Positions 36,209 through 45,208 of a stretch of DNA of 64,000 nt are shown piece by piece (position 1 is the first letter of the stretch; every line of letters starts with the position of its first letter). The notes under the pieces are model-generated. The model saw only the letters and a program-made list of their open reading frames with translations. It was not told the DNA's origin and did no database searches. The translations under genes were made by a program, and so were the position numbers. This DNA comes from Pseudomonas sp. MUP55 (lineage in GTDB: Bacteria > Pseudomonadota > Gammaproteobacteria > Pseudomonadales > Pseudomonadaceae). The stretch spans positions 2,480,001 through 2,544,000 of the forward strand of contig NZ_CP138214.1 in the NCBI RefSeq assembly GCF_034043515.1. The letters run 5' to 3'.

Positions 36209-38278
36209 ATGAGGCAAACGCTGTTCAAACTTTTCCTTACCCGGCGCCTGGCGACCCTGGCCAGTATCGAATCGTTGCGTGCGATTCGGGAGGGATTGTT
36301 GTGGATCCTGCCCTGCCTGCTGGTGTCTGCCGGTTTTCTGATCCTGTCCGAGTGCGCCAGAGTGCTGGGTTTCAGCCCGCAGGCGGTGAGCTTTCTGGCG
36401 GGCCTTCATGACCGCATCAGTTCGGTGATTCCGCTGCTGGTCGCTGCCTCCATTGGTTATATGCTGGCCATCCAGCACCGCCTGCCACAGTTGCCGGTCG
36501 CTTTTTTGTGCCTTGCCCATGTCGTGGTCGCCACGTATCTGTTGCGCGACTATCCCCGGGCTTCGGCCACCTTCCTGCTGTTTATCGCCATTGCATCGCC
36601 GCTGATCAACGTGCCCGCCATCGCCTGGCTGCACCGTTTGCGCTGGACACGTCTGGTCCATGAAGACCTGATCGGGCACAACCTCAAGGGCACGATCAAC
36701 ATGGTGGTTCCCGGCGCGATCACCGCGCTGGTGTTGGTGGTGGTGCTGTCGTTGCTGCTGCAGATTCCCTATGTGGCGCAACTGCAAGGGCCGCAGGTGC
36801 TCAATGTGCTGCAGACGCCTTATGGCAGCGGTTTGTTTGTGACCTTGATGAACTCGCTGTTGTGGTTTTTCGGGGTTCACGGCGTGTACGCCATGCAGCC
36901 GCTGTTCGATGTGCTGGATCAGGCCGTGGTGCTCAATGGTGCCGCGTTGGCGGCGGGTGAGCCGGTCCAGTACCTGCTTAACAGCGGCCTGTTGGGCAGC
37001 TTCGCGTTTATCGGTGGATCGGGCGGCGCGTTGTGCCTGCTTCTGGCGATCCTGCTGTTTTCCAGGAGCACGTCCATGCGGTTGCTGGCGATGGCCAGCT
37101 TGCCGCTCTCGTTATTCAACGTCAGCGAAGTGTTGCTGTTCGGTCTGCCGATCATCCTCAACCCGCGGTTGTTCATACCGTTTCTGTTGGTGCCGGCATT
37201 GAACGCAACCCTGGCGTTGGCGGCGGTGCAGCTGGGCTGGGTGTCGCCGGCAGTGGCCAGTGTGCCGTTCACCGCACCGGTGTTGCTCAATGCTTACCTC
37301 AGTACCCAGGGCGACTTGGCCGCCGTGGTGCTGCAAGTTGGGCTGATGGGCCTGGGAACGCTGGTGTATGCGCCGTATGTACGTGCGATTCATCGCCAGT
37401 CCAGCGAAGGCGGCACGGTGTACCTCAAGTCGCTGGACATGACCTTTCGCGGCCTTGAGGAGAAAGGCCGGTTGCTGGAGTTCGACCCGGTCCTGGCTTC
37501 GCACCGCACCCTCGCTCGGCAGGCCACGCAATTGAACCGGATCCAGCAGATCAGCGACTACGAGTTCTATCTCGAGTTTCAACCGCAGATCTCCACCCGC
37601 ACAGGGCTGTGCACCGGCTGCGAAGCCTTGATGCGCGCCCGGGACAGCCAGGGCAGGGTGCATTCGCCCTGGGAGTTCCTGCAATGGTTGGCGCAGGCCC
37701 GGTTGATGCCGGATGTGGACGTGTGGGTGGCGTCCCAGGCGGTACGCCAATACCAGAAGTGGAAGAAGGCCGGGTTTGAATTGCCCATGACCATCAATGT
37801 CTCCAGCGTCACGCTCAAGGACGCGGCGTACGGTGATCGCCTGGTGGAAATTCTCGCCCAGGCCCAGGGCTGGGTGTCGGTGGAAATCACCGAAGACGCG
37901 CTGGTCAGCGATATTCAGGCCACCCGCCAGACCATCCAGAAACTGCAGGCCTTGGGGGCAAAGGTGTACATCGATGACTTCGGCACCGGGTTTTCGGCGT
38001 TGAGTTATCTGCACCAGTTTCCGGTCGACTTCATCAAGATCGATCGCAGCTTTGTGGTTGCCCAGCACGACCCCAAGGGCGCTCAGGTGCTGACCGGCAT
38101 GCTGCGTTTCTGTGAGGCACTGAACCTGGGCGTGGTGGTGGAAGGGGTCGAGACTGCCGAGCAATTGGCGTTTTTGAACACGGGGGCTGAGCTGTTCATT
38201 CAGGGGTGGTATTTCAGCAGGGCGTTGCCGGGGGATGAGGTGCCGCAGTTTGTACGCAAGCGGGCGGCGCTGGCGTGA
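36209..38278 (+). CDS. Membrane protein: PTS EIIC-like domain fused to an EAL phosphodiesterase
   Basis: A 689-residue protein whose first ~390 residues contain about 9-10 TM segments resembling a PTS EIIC sugar-porter domain, followed by a C-terminal EAL c-di-GMP phosphodiesterase domain. Catalytic residues are present: EAL in GCEALMR (Glu about 471), NVSS, ITEDAL, DDFGTG (about 589-594), FIKID, VEGVET and the QGW/Y end motif, so it should hydrolyse c-di-GMP to pGpG. The EIIC part lacks attached EIIA/EIIB, suggesting a sensor rather than a transporter. Start ATG 36209; GTG 36185 is possible. Single gene; ligand unknown. Confidence 0.88.
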   Translation: MRQTLFKLFLTRRLATLASIESLRAIREGLLWILPCLLVSAGFLILSECARVLGFSPQAVSFLAGLHDRISSVIPLLVAASIGYMLAIQHRLPQLPVAFLCLAHVVVATYLLRDYPRASATFLLFIAIASPLINVPAIAWLHRLRWTRLVHEDLIGHNLKGTINMVVPGAITALVLVVVLSLLLQIPYVAQLQGPQVLNVLQTPYGSGLFVTLMNSLLWFFGVHGVYAMQPLFDVLDQAVVLNGAALAAGEPVQYLLNSGLLGSFAFIGGSGGALCLLLAILLFSRSTSMRLLAMASLPLSLFNVSEVLLFGLPIILNPRLFIPFLLVPALNATLALAAVQLGWVSPAVASVPFTAPVLLNAYLSTQGDLAAVVLQVGLMGLGTLVYAPYVRAIHRQSSEGGTVYLKSLDMTFRGLEEKGRLLEFDPVLASHRTLARQATQLNRIQQISDYEFYLEFQPQISTRTGLCTGCEALMRARDSQGRVHSPWEFLQWLAQARLMPDVDVWVASQAVRQYQKWKKAGFELPMTINVSSVTLKDAAYGDRLVEILAQAQGWVSVEITEDALVSDIQATRQTIQKLQALGAKVYIDDFGTGFSALSYLHQFPVDFIKIDRSFVVAQHDPKGAQVLTGMLRFCEALNLGVVVEGVETAEQLAFLNTGAELFIQGWYFSRALPGDEVPQFVRKRAALA

Positions 38279-38290
38279 TCTGGCAGTCCT

Positions 38291-38318
38291 GGGGCCGACC
38301 CGTTTGGCAGCCGGCCCC
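38291..38318. terminator. Hairpin between convergent EAL and hydrolase genes
   Basis: Stem GGGGCCG / CGGCCCC around a 14-base loop, in the 64-bp gap between convergent genes. No U tract; may serve both directions weakly. Confidence 0.45.
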
Positions 38319-38342
38319 GTTCAAACGCAGCAAGCCGCCTTG

Positions 38343-39185
38343 CTAGATCGCCTCGTAGCTGCGATTGGTCCGCTCAATTTCCTCAACCAGTCCGTCTATG
38401 GCGTTCAACCGTGCCCGATTGTCATGTCCCCAGGGATGAAAGCTCGGTTTGAAATAGTCCAGCCACGGCCGCAGCATACGTGGAAAGACCCCCCTGGGCC
38501 GATACAGAAACTTGAGCATGCGCCAGAAGCCTTTGAGATACCCACCGGATTTGCGGTCAGCAATCAACAGGCGCACGTGGAAGTCGAACACCACCAGCCA
38601 GAACAGCAGCGTGGTAAACAGCATGGTGCCGGTGCGCAGCAGGTAGCGCTTGGGCCCAGGCTTGATCACGGTGTTCCACACATCGAAGGCCACCGCTTTA
38701 TGTTCGGTTTCTTCAAGGGCGTGCCAGTACCACATCTGTCGATAGCCCTTGAGTGAGTCGCCAAAACGCGATGGATCGCTCAGCAGGATTTCCGCGAGCA
38801 TCGCCGTGTAGTGCTCAAGGGCGATGGTCACCGCGAGGTTGAAGGAAGGCGGCAGGTGTTTCTTTTGCAGGTCCAGGAAGAACTTCAAGCGACGGTCGAG
38901 GCTGTGGGCCGGCAGGCCCGCCGTGTGCAGCAGGTTGTTGTAGGCCACGTGTTCGCGGCTGTGCATTGCCTCCTGGCCGATAAAACCCTGGATCTCCTTT
39001 TTCAGAGCCGGATCGTCGATGCGCGACCGGTAGTGGCGCACGCTGTCCATGAAGAACAGCTCGCCCTGGGGAAACAGCAGCGACAGGGCATTGAAAAAAT
39101 GCGTGATGAACGGGCCTTGTTCGTGCCAGTTGGTAATGCGCTCGGCGGGCAGGGCGAAGCGGATGTCACGGCGAATCGGCAACAT
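38343..39185 (-). CDS. Predicted metal-dependent hydrolase (PF10118 type)
   Basis: A 280-residue protein of the predicted metal-dependent hydrolase family: FFMDSVRHYR, the FIGQEAMHSREH segment near 90, ALEHYTAMLAEILL, and WHALEETEHKAVAFDVW, with His/Glu pairs likely to bind a dinuclear metal in a ferritin-like helical bundle. One or two hydrophobic segments occur near 200-220. In hydrocarbon and steroid degraders this family accompanies flavin monooxygenases and SDRs, as here. It lies 15 bp downstream of the SDR, and probably forms an operon BVMO-SDR-hydrolase. Substrate unknown. Confidence 0.75.
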   Translation of the reverse strand: MLPIRRDIRFALPAERITNWHEQGPFITHFFNALSLLFPQGELFFMDSVRHYRSRIDDPALKKEIQGFIGQEAMHSREHVAYNNLLHTAGLPAHSLDRRLKFFLDLQKKHLPPSFNLAVTIALEHYTAMLAEILLSDPSRFGDSLKGYRQMWYWHALEETEHKAVAFDVWNTVIKPGPKRYLLRTGTMLFTTLLFWLVVFDFHVRLLIADRKSGGYLKGFWRMLKFLYRPRGVFPRMLRPWLDYFKPSFHPWGHDNRARLNAIDGLVEEIERTNRSYEAI

Positions 39186-39200
39186 AGTGAGTGCTCCTGT

Positions 39201-40091
39201 TCAGAGGCGAGGCTCGTCGTTGGTTTCAAACACGGGCGTGCGCGGTTTGGGGGCCATGCGCTTGCTGGCAAACACCACCAGCGCTTGATAGGCCGCCGGC
39301 AGGCAACGGGCGAGCAGGTCGAGGAAATACGCATCGCGGCCGATCAGCACGCGGCGTTTGTTTTTGCGCACACTTTGCAGAATCACCTTGGCGGCCTGAT
39401 CGGCATCGGTGATAAACAGCTTTTCGAAATCGGCGCGCGCTTGCTGTTCGCTGTGAATCAAAAAGCCGGTCATGTTCGCGTCGATACGGCTGCTGCGGCA
39501 GATATCGGTACGAATCCCGCCGGGATGCACGCAGGTGGCGCTGACGCCGCAGCGCTGCAAGTCCAGCTCCTGGCGCAGCGCTTCGGTAAAACCGCGTACC
39601 GCGAACTTGCTGGCGTTATAGCCACTCATCCCGGGCTGGGCGAACAGGCCGAACACACTGGAGGTGTTGATGATATGCCCTTCGCCGCTGGCCTTGAGGT
39701 AAGGCAGGAACGCCTTGGTGCCGTGCACCACCCCCCAGAAATTGATGCCGACAATCCACTCCAGGTCGGCATAGTCCACGCCTTCCACGGTGCTCGACAG
39801 CGCCACCCCGGCATTATTGAAGATCAGGTTGACCTGGCCATGCTCGGCTGCGCACCGCGCCGCCCAGTCGAGCATGGCTTGGCGGTCGGCGACATCCAGT
39901 ACCTGGGTGGTAACGCTCACCGGCGACAGGGTCGACGTCCTGATCAGGTCTCGTGTGTGCTCCAGTCCCTGGCTGTTCTTGTCGGCCAGGGCCAGGTGGC
40001 AGCCTTCCCGTGCCAGGGCCAGGGCCAGTGCACGGCCCATGCCGGAGGCCGCTCCCGTAATCGCCGCGACGCGGCCGCTGAATGACTTCAT
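39201..40091 (-). CDS. Short-chain dehydrogenase, probable secondary-alcohol dehydrogenase
   Basis: A 296-residue SDR with cofactor motif TGAASGMGRALA (about 12-23), NNAGVAL (about 92), catalytic Ser and Tyr-x3-Lys in SGYNASKFAVRGF (about 159-163), and an extended C-terminus (SKRMAPKPRTPVFE) seen in SDRs linked to BVMOs. Start at 40091 overlaps the BVMO stop (ATGA), so translation is coupled. Likely oxidises a secondary alcohol to the ketone that the BVMO uses. I recall a comparable ADH/BVMO/esterase set in P. fluorescens DSM 50106. Confidence 0.85.
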   Translation of the reverse strand: MKSFSGRVAAITGAASGMGRALALALAREGCHLALADKNSQGLEHTRDLIRTSTLSPVSVTTQVLDVADRQAMLDWAARCAAEHGQVNLIFNNAGVALSSTVEGVDYADLEWIVGINFWGVVHGTKAFLPYLKASGEGHIINTSSVFGLFAQPGMSGYNASKFAVRGFTEALRQELDLQRCGVSATCVHPGGIRTDICRSSRIDANMTGFLIHSEQQARADFEKLFITDADQAAKVILQSVRKNKRRVLIGRDAYFLDLLARCLPAAYQALVVFASKRMAPKPRTPVFETNDEPRL

Positions 40092-41626
40092 GACAGACTG
40101 CCTTCCGGGGCGCAATGAGGGGTTTGCACTGTGCGCGGGATGGACGCAACCGGTGCCCGGCTGACGTCATAATCCTTGAGCGCAAACTGCCGGGTGACCT
40201 GCTTGAAACGCCACGTCGAGGCGGGCCACAGCGTGGTGTTCTTGCCGGTGCGCGGGTCGAGGTACCAGCTCTGGCAACCGCCAGTATTCCAGATGGTGCG
40301 CTTGAGCTTGTCCTGCAGTTGCGCGTTGTAGGCCTGCTCCACGGCGGGTTTGACGTCCACCACGGCGATGCGCTGGCGCTGCATCTGTTGCAACGCATCC
40401 AGGATGTAAGTGACCTGGGCCTCGATCATCAGGATCATCGAGTTGTGCCCCAGGCCGGTATTGGGTCCGACGATGAGGAACAGGTTGGGATAGCCCGGCA
40501 CCGTCGTGCCCTTGTAGGCATGGGCGCCGTCGCGCCAGGTGTCCATCAGGTCGACGCCGTTGCGCCCGATGATGCAATCACGGGGCAGGGGATCGGCGGC
40601 CTGGAACCCGGTGCCGAAAATCAGGCAATCGGCGGGGTGCTTGATGCCGTCGCGGGTGATCACGCCATCGGCTTCGATGCGCAGCACGGCGTCGGTCACT
40701 ACCTCGACATTGCTGCGCGACAGCGCGGGGTAGTAGTCGTTGGAGATCAGCACGCGCTTGCAGCCGATGGTGTAGTCCGGTGTGAGGATCTTGCGCAGGG
40801 AAGGGCGGGCCACCTGTTTGCGCAAATGACGCAGGGCGATTTTCTGCACCATTTTCATCAGGCGTGGGTGCAGGGCAAAGCCCACCACGCGGCCTTCCAA
40901 CGTCCAATAAAAGGCGCCGCGCACCAGTTTTTGGGTAAACGGCAGATGCTTGAACAGCCAGCGCTCGACCCTTGAGATCGGCCGGTCGGGCTTGGGCATG
41001 ATCCAGGGCGGGGTGCGCTGGAACAGGTCAAGATGCGCCACGTGCGGCGCGATCTGCGGAACGAACTGTATCGCACTGGCGCCGGTGCCGATCACTGCCA
41101 CGCGCTTGCCCTTGAGACTGTAGTCATGGTCCCACTGCTGCGAGTGAAAACGCTTGCCCCTGAAACTCTCCAAACCGGGAATATCCGGCAGTGCCGGGCG
41201 CGACAGGCCGCCCATGCCCGACACCAGGACTCGCGCACTGACCTGTCGACCATCGCTGAACGTCAGTTGCCAGCGCTGCTGCTGTTCATCGAACACCGCC
41301 CGTTGCAGGCCTGTACCGAAACGCAGGTACGGCGCCAGCTCGAAACGCTGGGCGCAGTGCTCCAGGTAAGCGCGAATCTCCGCTTGCGGGGCAAATTGGC
41401 GCGTCCAGTCGGGGTTGGGGGCGAAGGAAAACGAGTAGACATGGGACTGCACGTCGCAGGCACAGCCAGGGTAGTGGTTGTCCCGCCACGTACCGCCAAG
41501 CGTATCGGCCTGCTCGGCAACGAAGAAATCGGTCAATCCTGCCTGCTTGAGTTTGATCGCCATGCACAGGCCGGCGAAGCCTGAGCCGATGATGGCGATG
41601 TCGATGGTGTCGCTGTGGGCGTTCAT
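40088..41626 (-). CDS. Flavin-dependent Baeyer-Villiger monooxygenase
   Basis: A 512-residue class B flavoprotein that inserts oxygen next to a ketone carbonyl with NADPH and O2. FAD site GSGFAGLCMA (about 13-22), second Rossmann motif GTGASAIQ (about 181), and the BVMO fingerprint FRGKRFHSQQWD (about 156-167, the FxGxxxHxxxW form with Asp in place of Pro). Length matches about 510-residue type I BVMOs active on aliphatic ketones. First gene of a leftward set followed by the SDR and the metal-dependent hydrolase; an alpha/beta hydrolase that could cleave its ester product is divergent. Confidence 0.9.
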   Translation of the reverse strand: MNAHSDTIDIAIIGSGFAGLCMAIKLKQAGLTDFFVAEQADTLGGTWRDNHYPGCACDVQSHVYSFSFAPNPDWTRQFAPQAEIRAYLEHCAQRFELAPYLRFGTGLQRAVFDEQQQRWQLTFSDGRQVSARVLVSGMGGLSRPALPDIPGLESFRGKRFHSQQWDHDYSLKGKRVAVIGTGASAIQFVPQIAPHVAHLDLFQRTPPWIMPKPDRPISRVERWLFKHLPFTQKLVRGAFYWTLEGRVVGFALHPRLMKMVQKIALRHLRKQVARPSLRKILTPDYTIGCKRVLISNDYYPALSRSNVEVVTDAVLRIEADGVITRDGIKHPADCLIFGTGFQAADPLPRDCIIGRNGVDLMDTWRDGAHAYKGTTVPGYPNLFLIVGPNTGLGHNSMILMIEAQVTYILDALQQMQRQRIAVVDVKPAVEQAYNAQLQDKLKRTIWNTGGCQSWYLDPRTGKNTTLWPASTWRFKQVTRQFALKDYDVSRAPVASIPRTVQTPHCAPEGSLS

Positions 41627-41892
41627 AGGCTGTCCTTGGTGGGCATCGGATGCGCTCCGGTTTTTGTTTTGCGTTTTAGATAGAACACCATTGCAAAGGA
41701 AAATTGAATTAATTATTTTAAAAAAGATTTTAAATAATCTACCTGAAAATTTCGCCTACGCTAGGACCTTGTTCGATCTGTGGGACTTGTCCGACAGACG
41801 ACACTGAAGTTGAGTCCAGGGTGTGGACGAAGGCTGAGGCCATGATCAATCCCGATCAGGTCGTCAGCGGCAGGGAAGCAGAGGACCGAACT
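41627..41892. promoter_or_regulatory. Divergent promoter region of the BVMO and hydrolase genes
   Basis: 266 bp between divergent genes, with a strongly AT-rich core (about 41695-41750) unlike the GC-rich surroundings. It carries a single TTGAAT half-site at 41704 similar to the motif upstream of alkB, but no full TTTCAA-N8-TTGAA copy. Promoter elements were not assigned. Confidence 0.45.
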
Positions 41893-42891
41893 ATGGCTGT
41901 CGAGTGGGTTGTCGCTGCGGGTGTGGTGGTAGCTGCGAGCGCTGTGTTGTGGGCGTTCAGCGCCTGGATGACAGGGCGCATTGAAGCGGCCGTTCCGATC
42001 AACGGGCGCTTGGTCGAAGTGAATGGCGAGCGCTTTCATTATGTAGAAGAAGGCCAGGGCCCGGCGCTGGTGATGATTCACGGGCTGATGGGCAGCAGCC
42101 GCAATCTGACCTACGCGTTATCCGCTCAGTTACGCGGGCAATTTCGCGTGATCAGCGTGGACCGCCCAGGGTCGGGCTATTCCAGTCGGCGCAGTGGCAC
42201 GGCGGCAGACCTTCCCGCCCAGGCACGCCAGATGGCCGCCTTTATCAAGACCCTCGACCTGGACCAACCGCTGGTGCTCGGGCACTCCCTGGGCGGTGCG
42301 ATTGCCCTGGCATTGGCCCTCGATCATCCCCACGCGGTGTCCGGCCTGATCCTGGTGGCGCCGCTGACCCATCCCCAGCGCATGTTGCCGTTGGTGTTCC
42401 TGGCATTGGCGGTGCGCCCCGCCTGGTTGCGACGCTGGATGTCGCGCACCGTGACGATGCCCGTCGGCCTGCTGACCCAGGGCTCGGTGGTCAAGGGCGT
42501 ATTCGCCCCCGATGCCGCCCCGCCAGACTTCGCCACCCGTGGTGGTGGTTTGCTGGGTATGCGTCCCGACAATTTCTACGCAGCGTCCACTGAGATCAAC
42601 CGGGTGAACGATCACTTGCCCGGCATGCTCAAGCGCTACCCGCAACTGACGCTGCCGATCGGCCTTATCTACGGCGCCAGGGACAACGTGCTCGACTTCC
42701 AGAAACACGGTCAGGGCTTGGCCAGCACGGTGCCAGGGCTGAAGCTGCAAGTGGTAGAGAACCGCGGGCACATGTTGCCGATTACCGCCCCGGAACGCGT
42801 GGCGGCGTTGGTTGAACAGGTTGCCAAACGGGTTCGACCTGCGCCAGGCGCCACCGTATTGCAGGCGCCGTTTGCCATGGCGAGCAAATAA
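41893..42891 (+). CDS. Alpha/beta hydrolase, probable esterase, membrane-anchored
   Basis: A 332-residue alpha/beta hydrolase with an N-terminal TM anchor (about 5-26), oxyanion region IHGLMGSS (about 59-66), nucleophile elbow GHSLGG (about 134-139), an Asp in GARDNVLD and a catalytic His in NRGHMLP. ATG 41893 chosen for an AGAGGA RBS 8 bp upstream; ATG 41842 is a possible longer start. Divergent from the BVMO; the pairing suggests it hydrolyses esters made by Baeyer-Villiger oxidation. Confidence 0.85.
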   Translation: MAVEWVVAAGVVVAASAVLWAFSAWMTGRIEAAVPINGRLVEVNGERFHYVEEGQGPALVMIHGLMGSSRNLTYALSAQLRGQFRVISVDRPGSGYSSRRSGTAADLPAQARQMAAFIKTLDLDQPLVLGHSLGGAIALALALDHPHAVSGLILVAPLTHPQRMLPLVFLALAVRPAWLRRWMSRTVTMPVGLLTQGSVVKGVFAPDAAPPDFATRGGGLLGMRPDNFYAASTEINRVNDHLPGMLKRYPQLTLPIGLIYGARDNVLDFQKHGQGLASTVPGLKLQVVENRGHMLPITAPERVAALVEQVAKRVRPAPGATVLQAPFAMASK

Positions 42892-43043
42892 ACATGCCAT
42901 CCGATCCGCGGTTCCAACCCGTCAACGCCTGCCCTAGACACCTGACCGCAGCACTTGAAAAGAGACTGTCCGGTCACGGGAAAAAGGCGTGGATAAACCT
43001 GTTGACGACCTAACGATTCCGCGCTATTTATTTAAAAAAATTA

Positions 43044-43063
43044 TTTCAATTTCTATTTTGAAA
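43044..43063. promoter_or_regulatory. TTTCAA-N8-TTGAAA inverted repeat upstream of alkB
   Basis: In the 300-bp gap before alkB (42892..43191) there is an AT-rich block (43025-43115) containing TTTCAA and TTGAAA arms 8 bp apart. A further TTTTGAAA lies 12 bp on, making a direct repeat. The same TTTCAA-N8-TTGAA pattern recurs upstream of the fadE-like gene (47386). The rest of the gap holds nothing recognised. Confidence 0.45.
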
Positions 43064-43191
43064 CAGTTTTTGAAATGCCTAAGAGCGAATAAAATAATGA
43101 AAAAAACGCCTTTTATCGCATGTATGACTTCTCGCAGTGTTCAGCGCTGCGTAACCCTCTCGGCCGCCTTCGTACGCGTTCGGAGGTTGCC

Positions 43192-44472
43192 ATGAACGCC
43201 ACCCTCGCTGCGCCAAATGTGTGGGCCGACGGCAAGCGTCACCTCTGGTGGCTCGGCATCATGCCCCTGGCGACCCCACTGCTCTCAGGTGCCCTGGCCA
43301 TCGGCACCGGTATTCAGCAACTGTGGTGGGTCGGTGTACTGGTGATCTTCGGCTTGATCCCTCTGATCGACGGCCTGTTGGGTGAAGACATCAGCAACCC
43401 GCCTGAATCCGCCGTCAGCCACCTTGAATCCCAAAGCTACTACCGCTGGATCGTCTACACCGGCGTGCTGTTTGTGATCGCCTCGGTGGTGGTCACCGGT
43501 TGGCTCGCCGCCGGCGGCATCGACTGGATTATCGGCGGCGGGCTCATGCACGCGACCGCCTCGCTCGACCCGTCGAGTTGGGCGGCAAAAGCCGCTGCTT
43601 TCATCACCGCACGCACTGAGCTGCACGGTGAAGTCGGCGTGTTTACCTATCTGGGCATGGCGATGTCCACCGGCGCCGCTACCGGCATCGCCATCAATAC
43701 TGCCCATGAACTGGGGCACAAACCCAAGCCGCTGGAAGTGTTCCTGGCCAAGGTCACCCTGGCACCGACGTTCTACGGGCACTTCTACACCGAACACAAT
43801 CGGGGCCATCACGTACGCGTTGCCACACCGGAAGACCCCGCCAGTTCGCGCCTGGGTGAAAGCTTCTGGGCCTTCCTGCCGCGTTCGGTATGGTTCAGCG
43901 CACGCTCGGCCTGGAACCTGGAGCGCGAACGCCTGCGCAAACTCGGCCTGCCAGCCTGGCACTGGAAGAACGCCGTGCTCAGCGCCTGGATGTACAGCGT
44001 GCTGCTGTGGGGCGCGATGATTGCCTGGCTTGGCGTGGCCGTGATTCCGTTCCTGATCATCCAGGGCATCTACGGTTTCTCCTTGCTGGAAGTGGTGAAC
44101 TATGTCGAGCATTACGGCCTCAAGCGCCAGAAGTTACCCAATGGTCGTTATGAGCGCTGTTCGCCGCGGCACTCCTGGAACAGTAATCGGATTGTCACCA
44201 ACATCTTTTTATTTCAATTGCAGCGGCATTCCGATCACCATGCCAATCCAACCCGTAGTTATCAGTCGTTGCGCCACTTTGATGAGTCGCCGCAACTTCC
44301 CTATGGTTATGCAAGCATGATTGTCTGGGCCTATGTTCCGTACTTGTGGCGGCGGCGCATGGATCATCGAGTGTTAAATCATTATGCCGGTGATATCAGC
44401 CTGGCCAATCTGCAGCCGTCGCAGCGCTTGAAGTATCTGGAGAAGTACAGCGGCAGCGCCACACCGTTCTGA
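43192..44472 (+). CDS. alkB: Alkane 1-monooxygenase (AlkB)
   Basis: A 426-residue integral-membrane non-haem di-iron hydroxylase converting n-alkanes to 1-alkanols with rubredoxin-supplied electrons. The three His boxes are present: HELGHK at 172-177, EHNRGHH at 201-207 and HSDHH at 346-350, with a NYVEHYGL box (about 303-310) that in AlkB carries an additional His. Six TM segments expected. ATG 43192 chosen with a GGAGG RBS; the frame is open to 43120. No rubredoxin or rubredoxin reductase gene is in the window. Followed by praB genes and fadL on the same strand. Confidence 0.96.
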   Translation: MNATLAAPNVWADGKRHLWWLGIMPLATPLLSGALAIGTGIQQLWWVGVLVIFGLIPLIDGLLGEDISNPPESAVSHLESQSYYRWIVYTGVLFVIASVVVTGWLAAGGIDWIIGGGLMHATASLDPSSWAAKAAAFITARTELHGEVGVFTYLGMAMSTGAATGIAINTAHELGHKPKPLEVFLAKVTLAPTFYGHFYTEHNRGHHVRVATPEDPASSRLGESFWAFLPRSVWFSARSAWNLERERLRKLGLPAWHWKNAVLSAWMYSVLLWGAMIAWLGVAVIPFLIIQGIYGFSLLEVVNYVEHYGLKRQKLPNGRYERCSPRHSWNSNRIVTNIFLFQLQRHSDHHANPTRSYQSLRHFDESPQLPYGYASMIVWAYVPYLWRRRMDHRVLNHYAGDISLANLQPSQRLKYLEKYSGSATPF

Positions 44473-44595
44473 TTTGAAATAAGACGCCCCATCGGCCATA
44501 GGTCGAGATGGACGCTTTCGCCCACTGTTTTCTGATTCAGACGCAAGAAAGTTGTTTAACCCGAACAAAAATAATTTCAAGGGAAGGGCGCACAG

Positions 44596-45090
44596 ATGCA
44601 AGTAACTGCCAGGTTCACCACCCACATCGTATTGGCCGCGCTGGGCCTGATTGCCTATCAGCAGGCGCAGGCTGCGCGCATTGAGCCGGCCGGCAGCGCC
44701 TTCACCGCGCAGGGCCCCATCAGCTTTTCCAAGGGCAAGCTGATCAGCGCGGACTGCACCATCAAGGTGGCCGGCAAGGTGGCGGCCGATGGCGCATCGG
44801 TGAATGTCGACAAGGTTGAATTCGAGGGTGGGCTCAAATGCAGCCGAGTTGAAGCCATCAACTTGCCCTGGGTATTAGTTGCAAAAAACACCAAGAGCGG
44901 CTCGATGTCGAACATCAGCGTAGATGTGCATGCCTTTGGCCTGGGCGGCAAGTGTGGTCCTTCTACGGCAGAGGGGACTTGGGATAATGCCACCGGAAAG
45001 TTGGAAGCCGCGAATGTACCCATTGGTGATGACTGTCAGATAAAAACGGTGTCGATCAAGATGCCGCCCAGCTTCAAGGTCGTCGAATAA
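44596..45090 (+). CDS. praB: PraB-like alkane-oxidation activator protein, copy 1
   Basis: A 164-residue exported protein: signal peptide cleaved after AQA (26), then a mature beta-rich domain beginning RIEPAGSAFTAQGPISF, with three Cys positions (DCTI, LKCSR, GKCGP, DCQI) suggesting disulfides. It resembles proteins annotated as activator of alkane oxidation PraB, a small extracellular factor that promotes growth on hydrocarbon, probably at the oil-water interface. A GGAAGGG RBS precedes the ATG. 124 bp after alkB; followed by a second copy. Confidence 0.82.
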   Translation: MQVTARFTTHIVLAALGLIAYQQAQAARIEPAGSAFTAQGPISFSKGKLISADCTIKVAGKVAADGASVNVDKVEFEGGLKCSRVEAINLPWVLVAKNTKSGSMSNISVDVHAFGLGGKCGPSTAEGTWDNATGKLEAANVPIGDDCQIKTVSIKMPPSFKVVE

Positions 45091-45208
45091 ATCAATCGAA
45101 TTGAAATGAATTTGGCTGGTGTGCGTCGTTCTGCAGTTTCACCGTAACTTCGTGCTCATGGCCATTACCCAGGCGAAATCATTCGCCATTCACTGTGAGG
45201 CAAAAATA

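Noticed and set aside
43120..43191. Upstream extension of AlkB by 24 residues
   Set aside because: The extension is polar and unlike AlkB N-termini, while ATG 43192 has a good GGAGG ribosome binding site.
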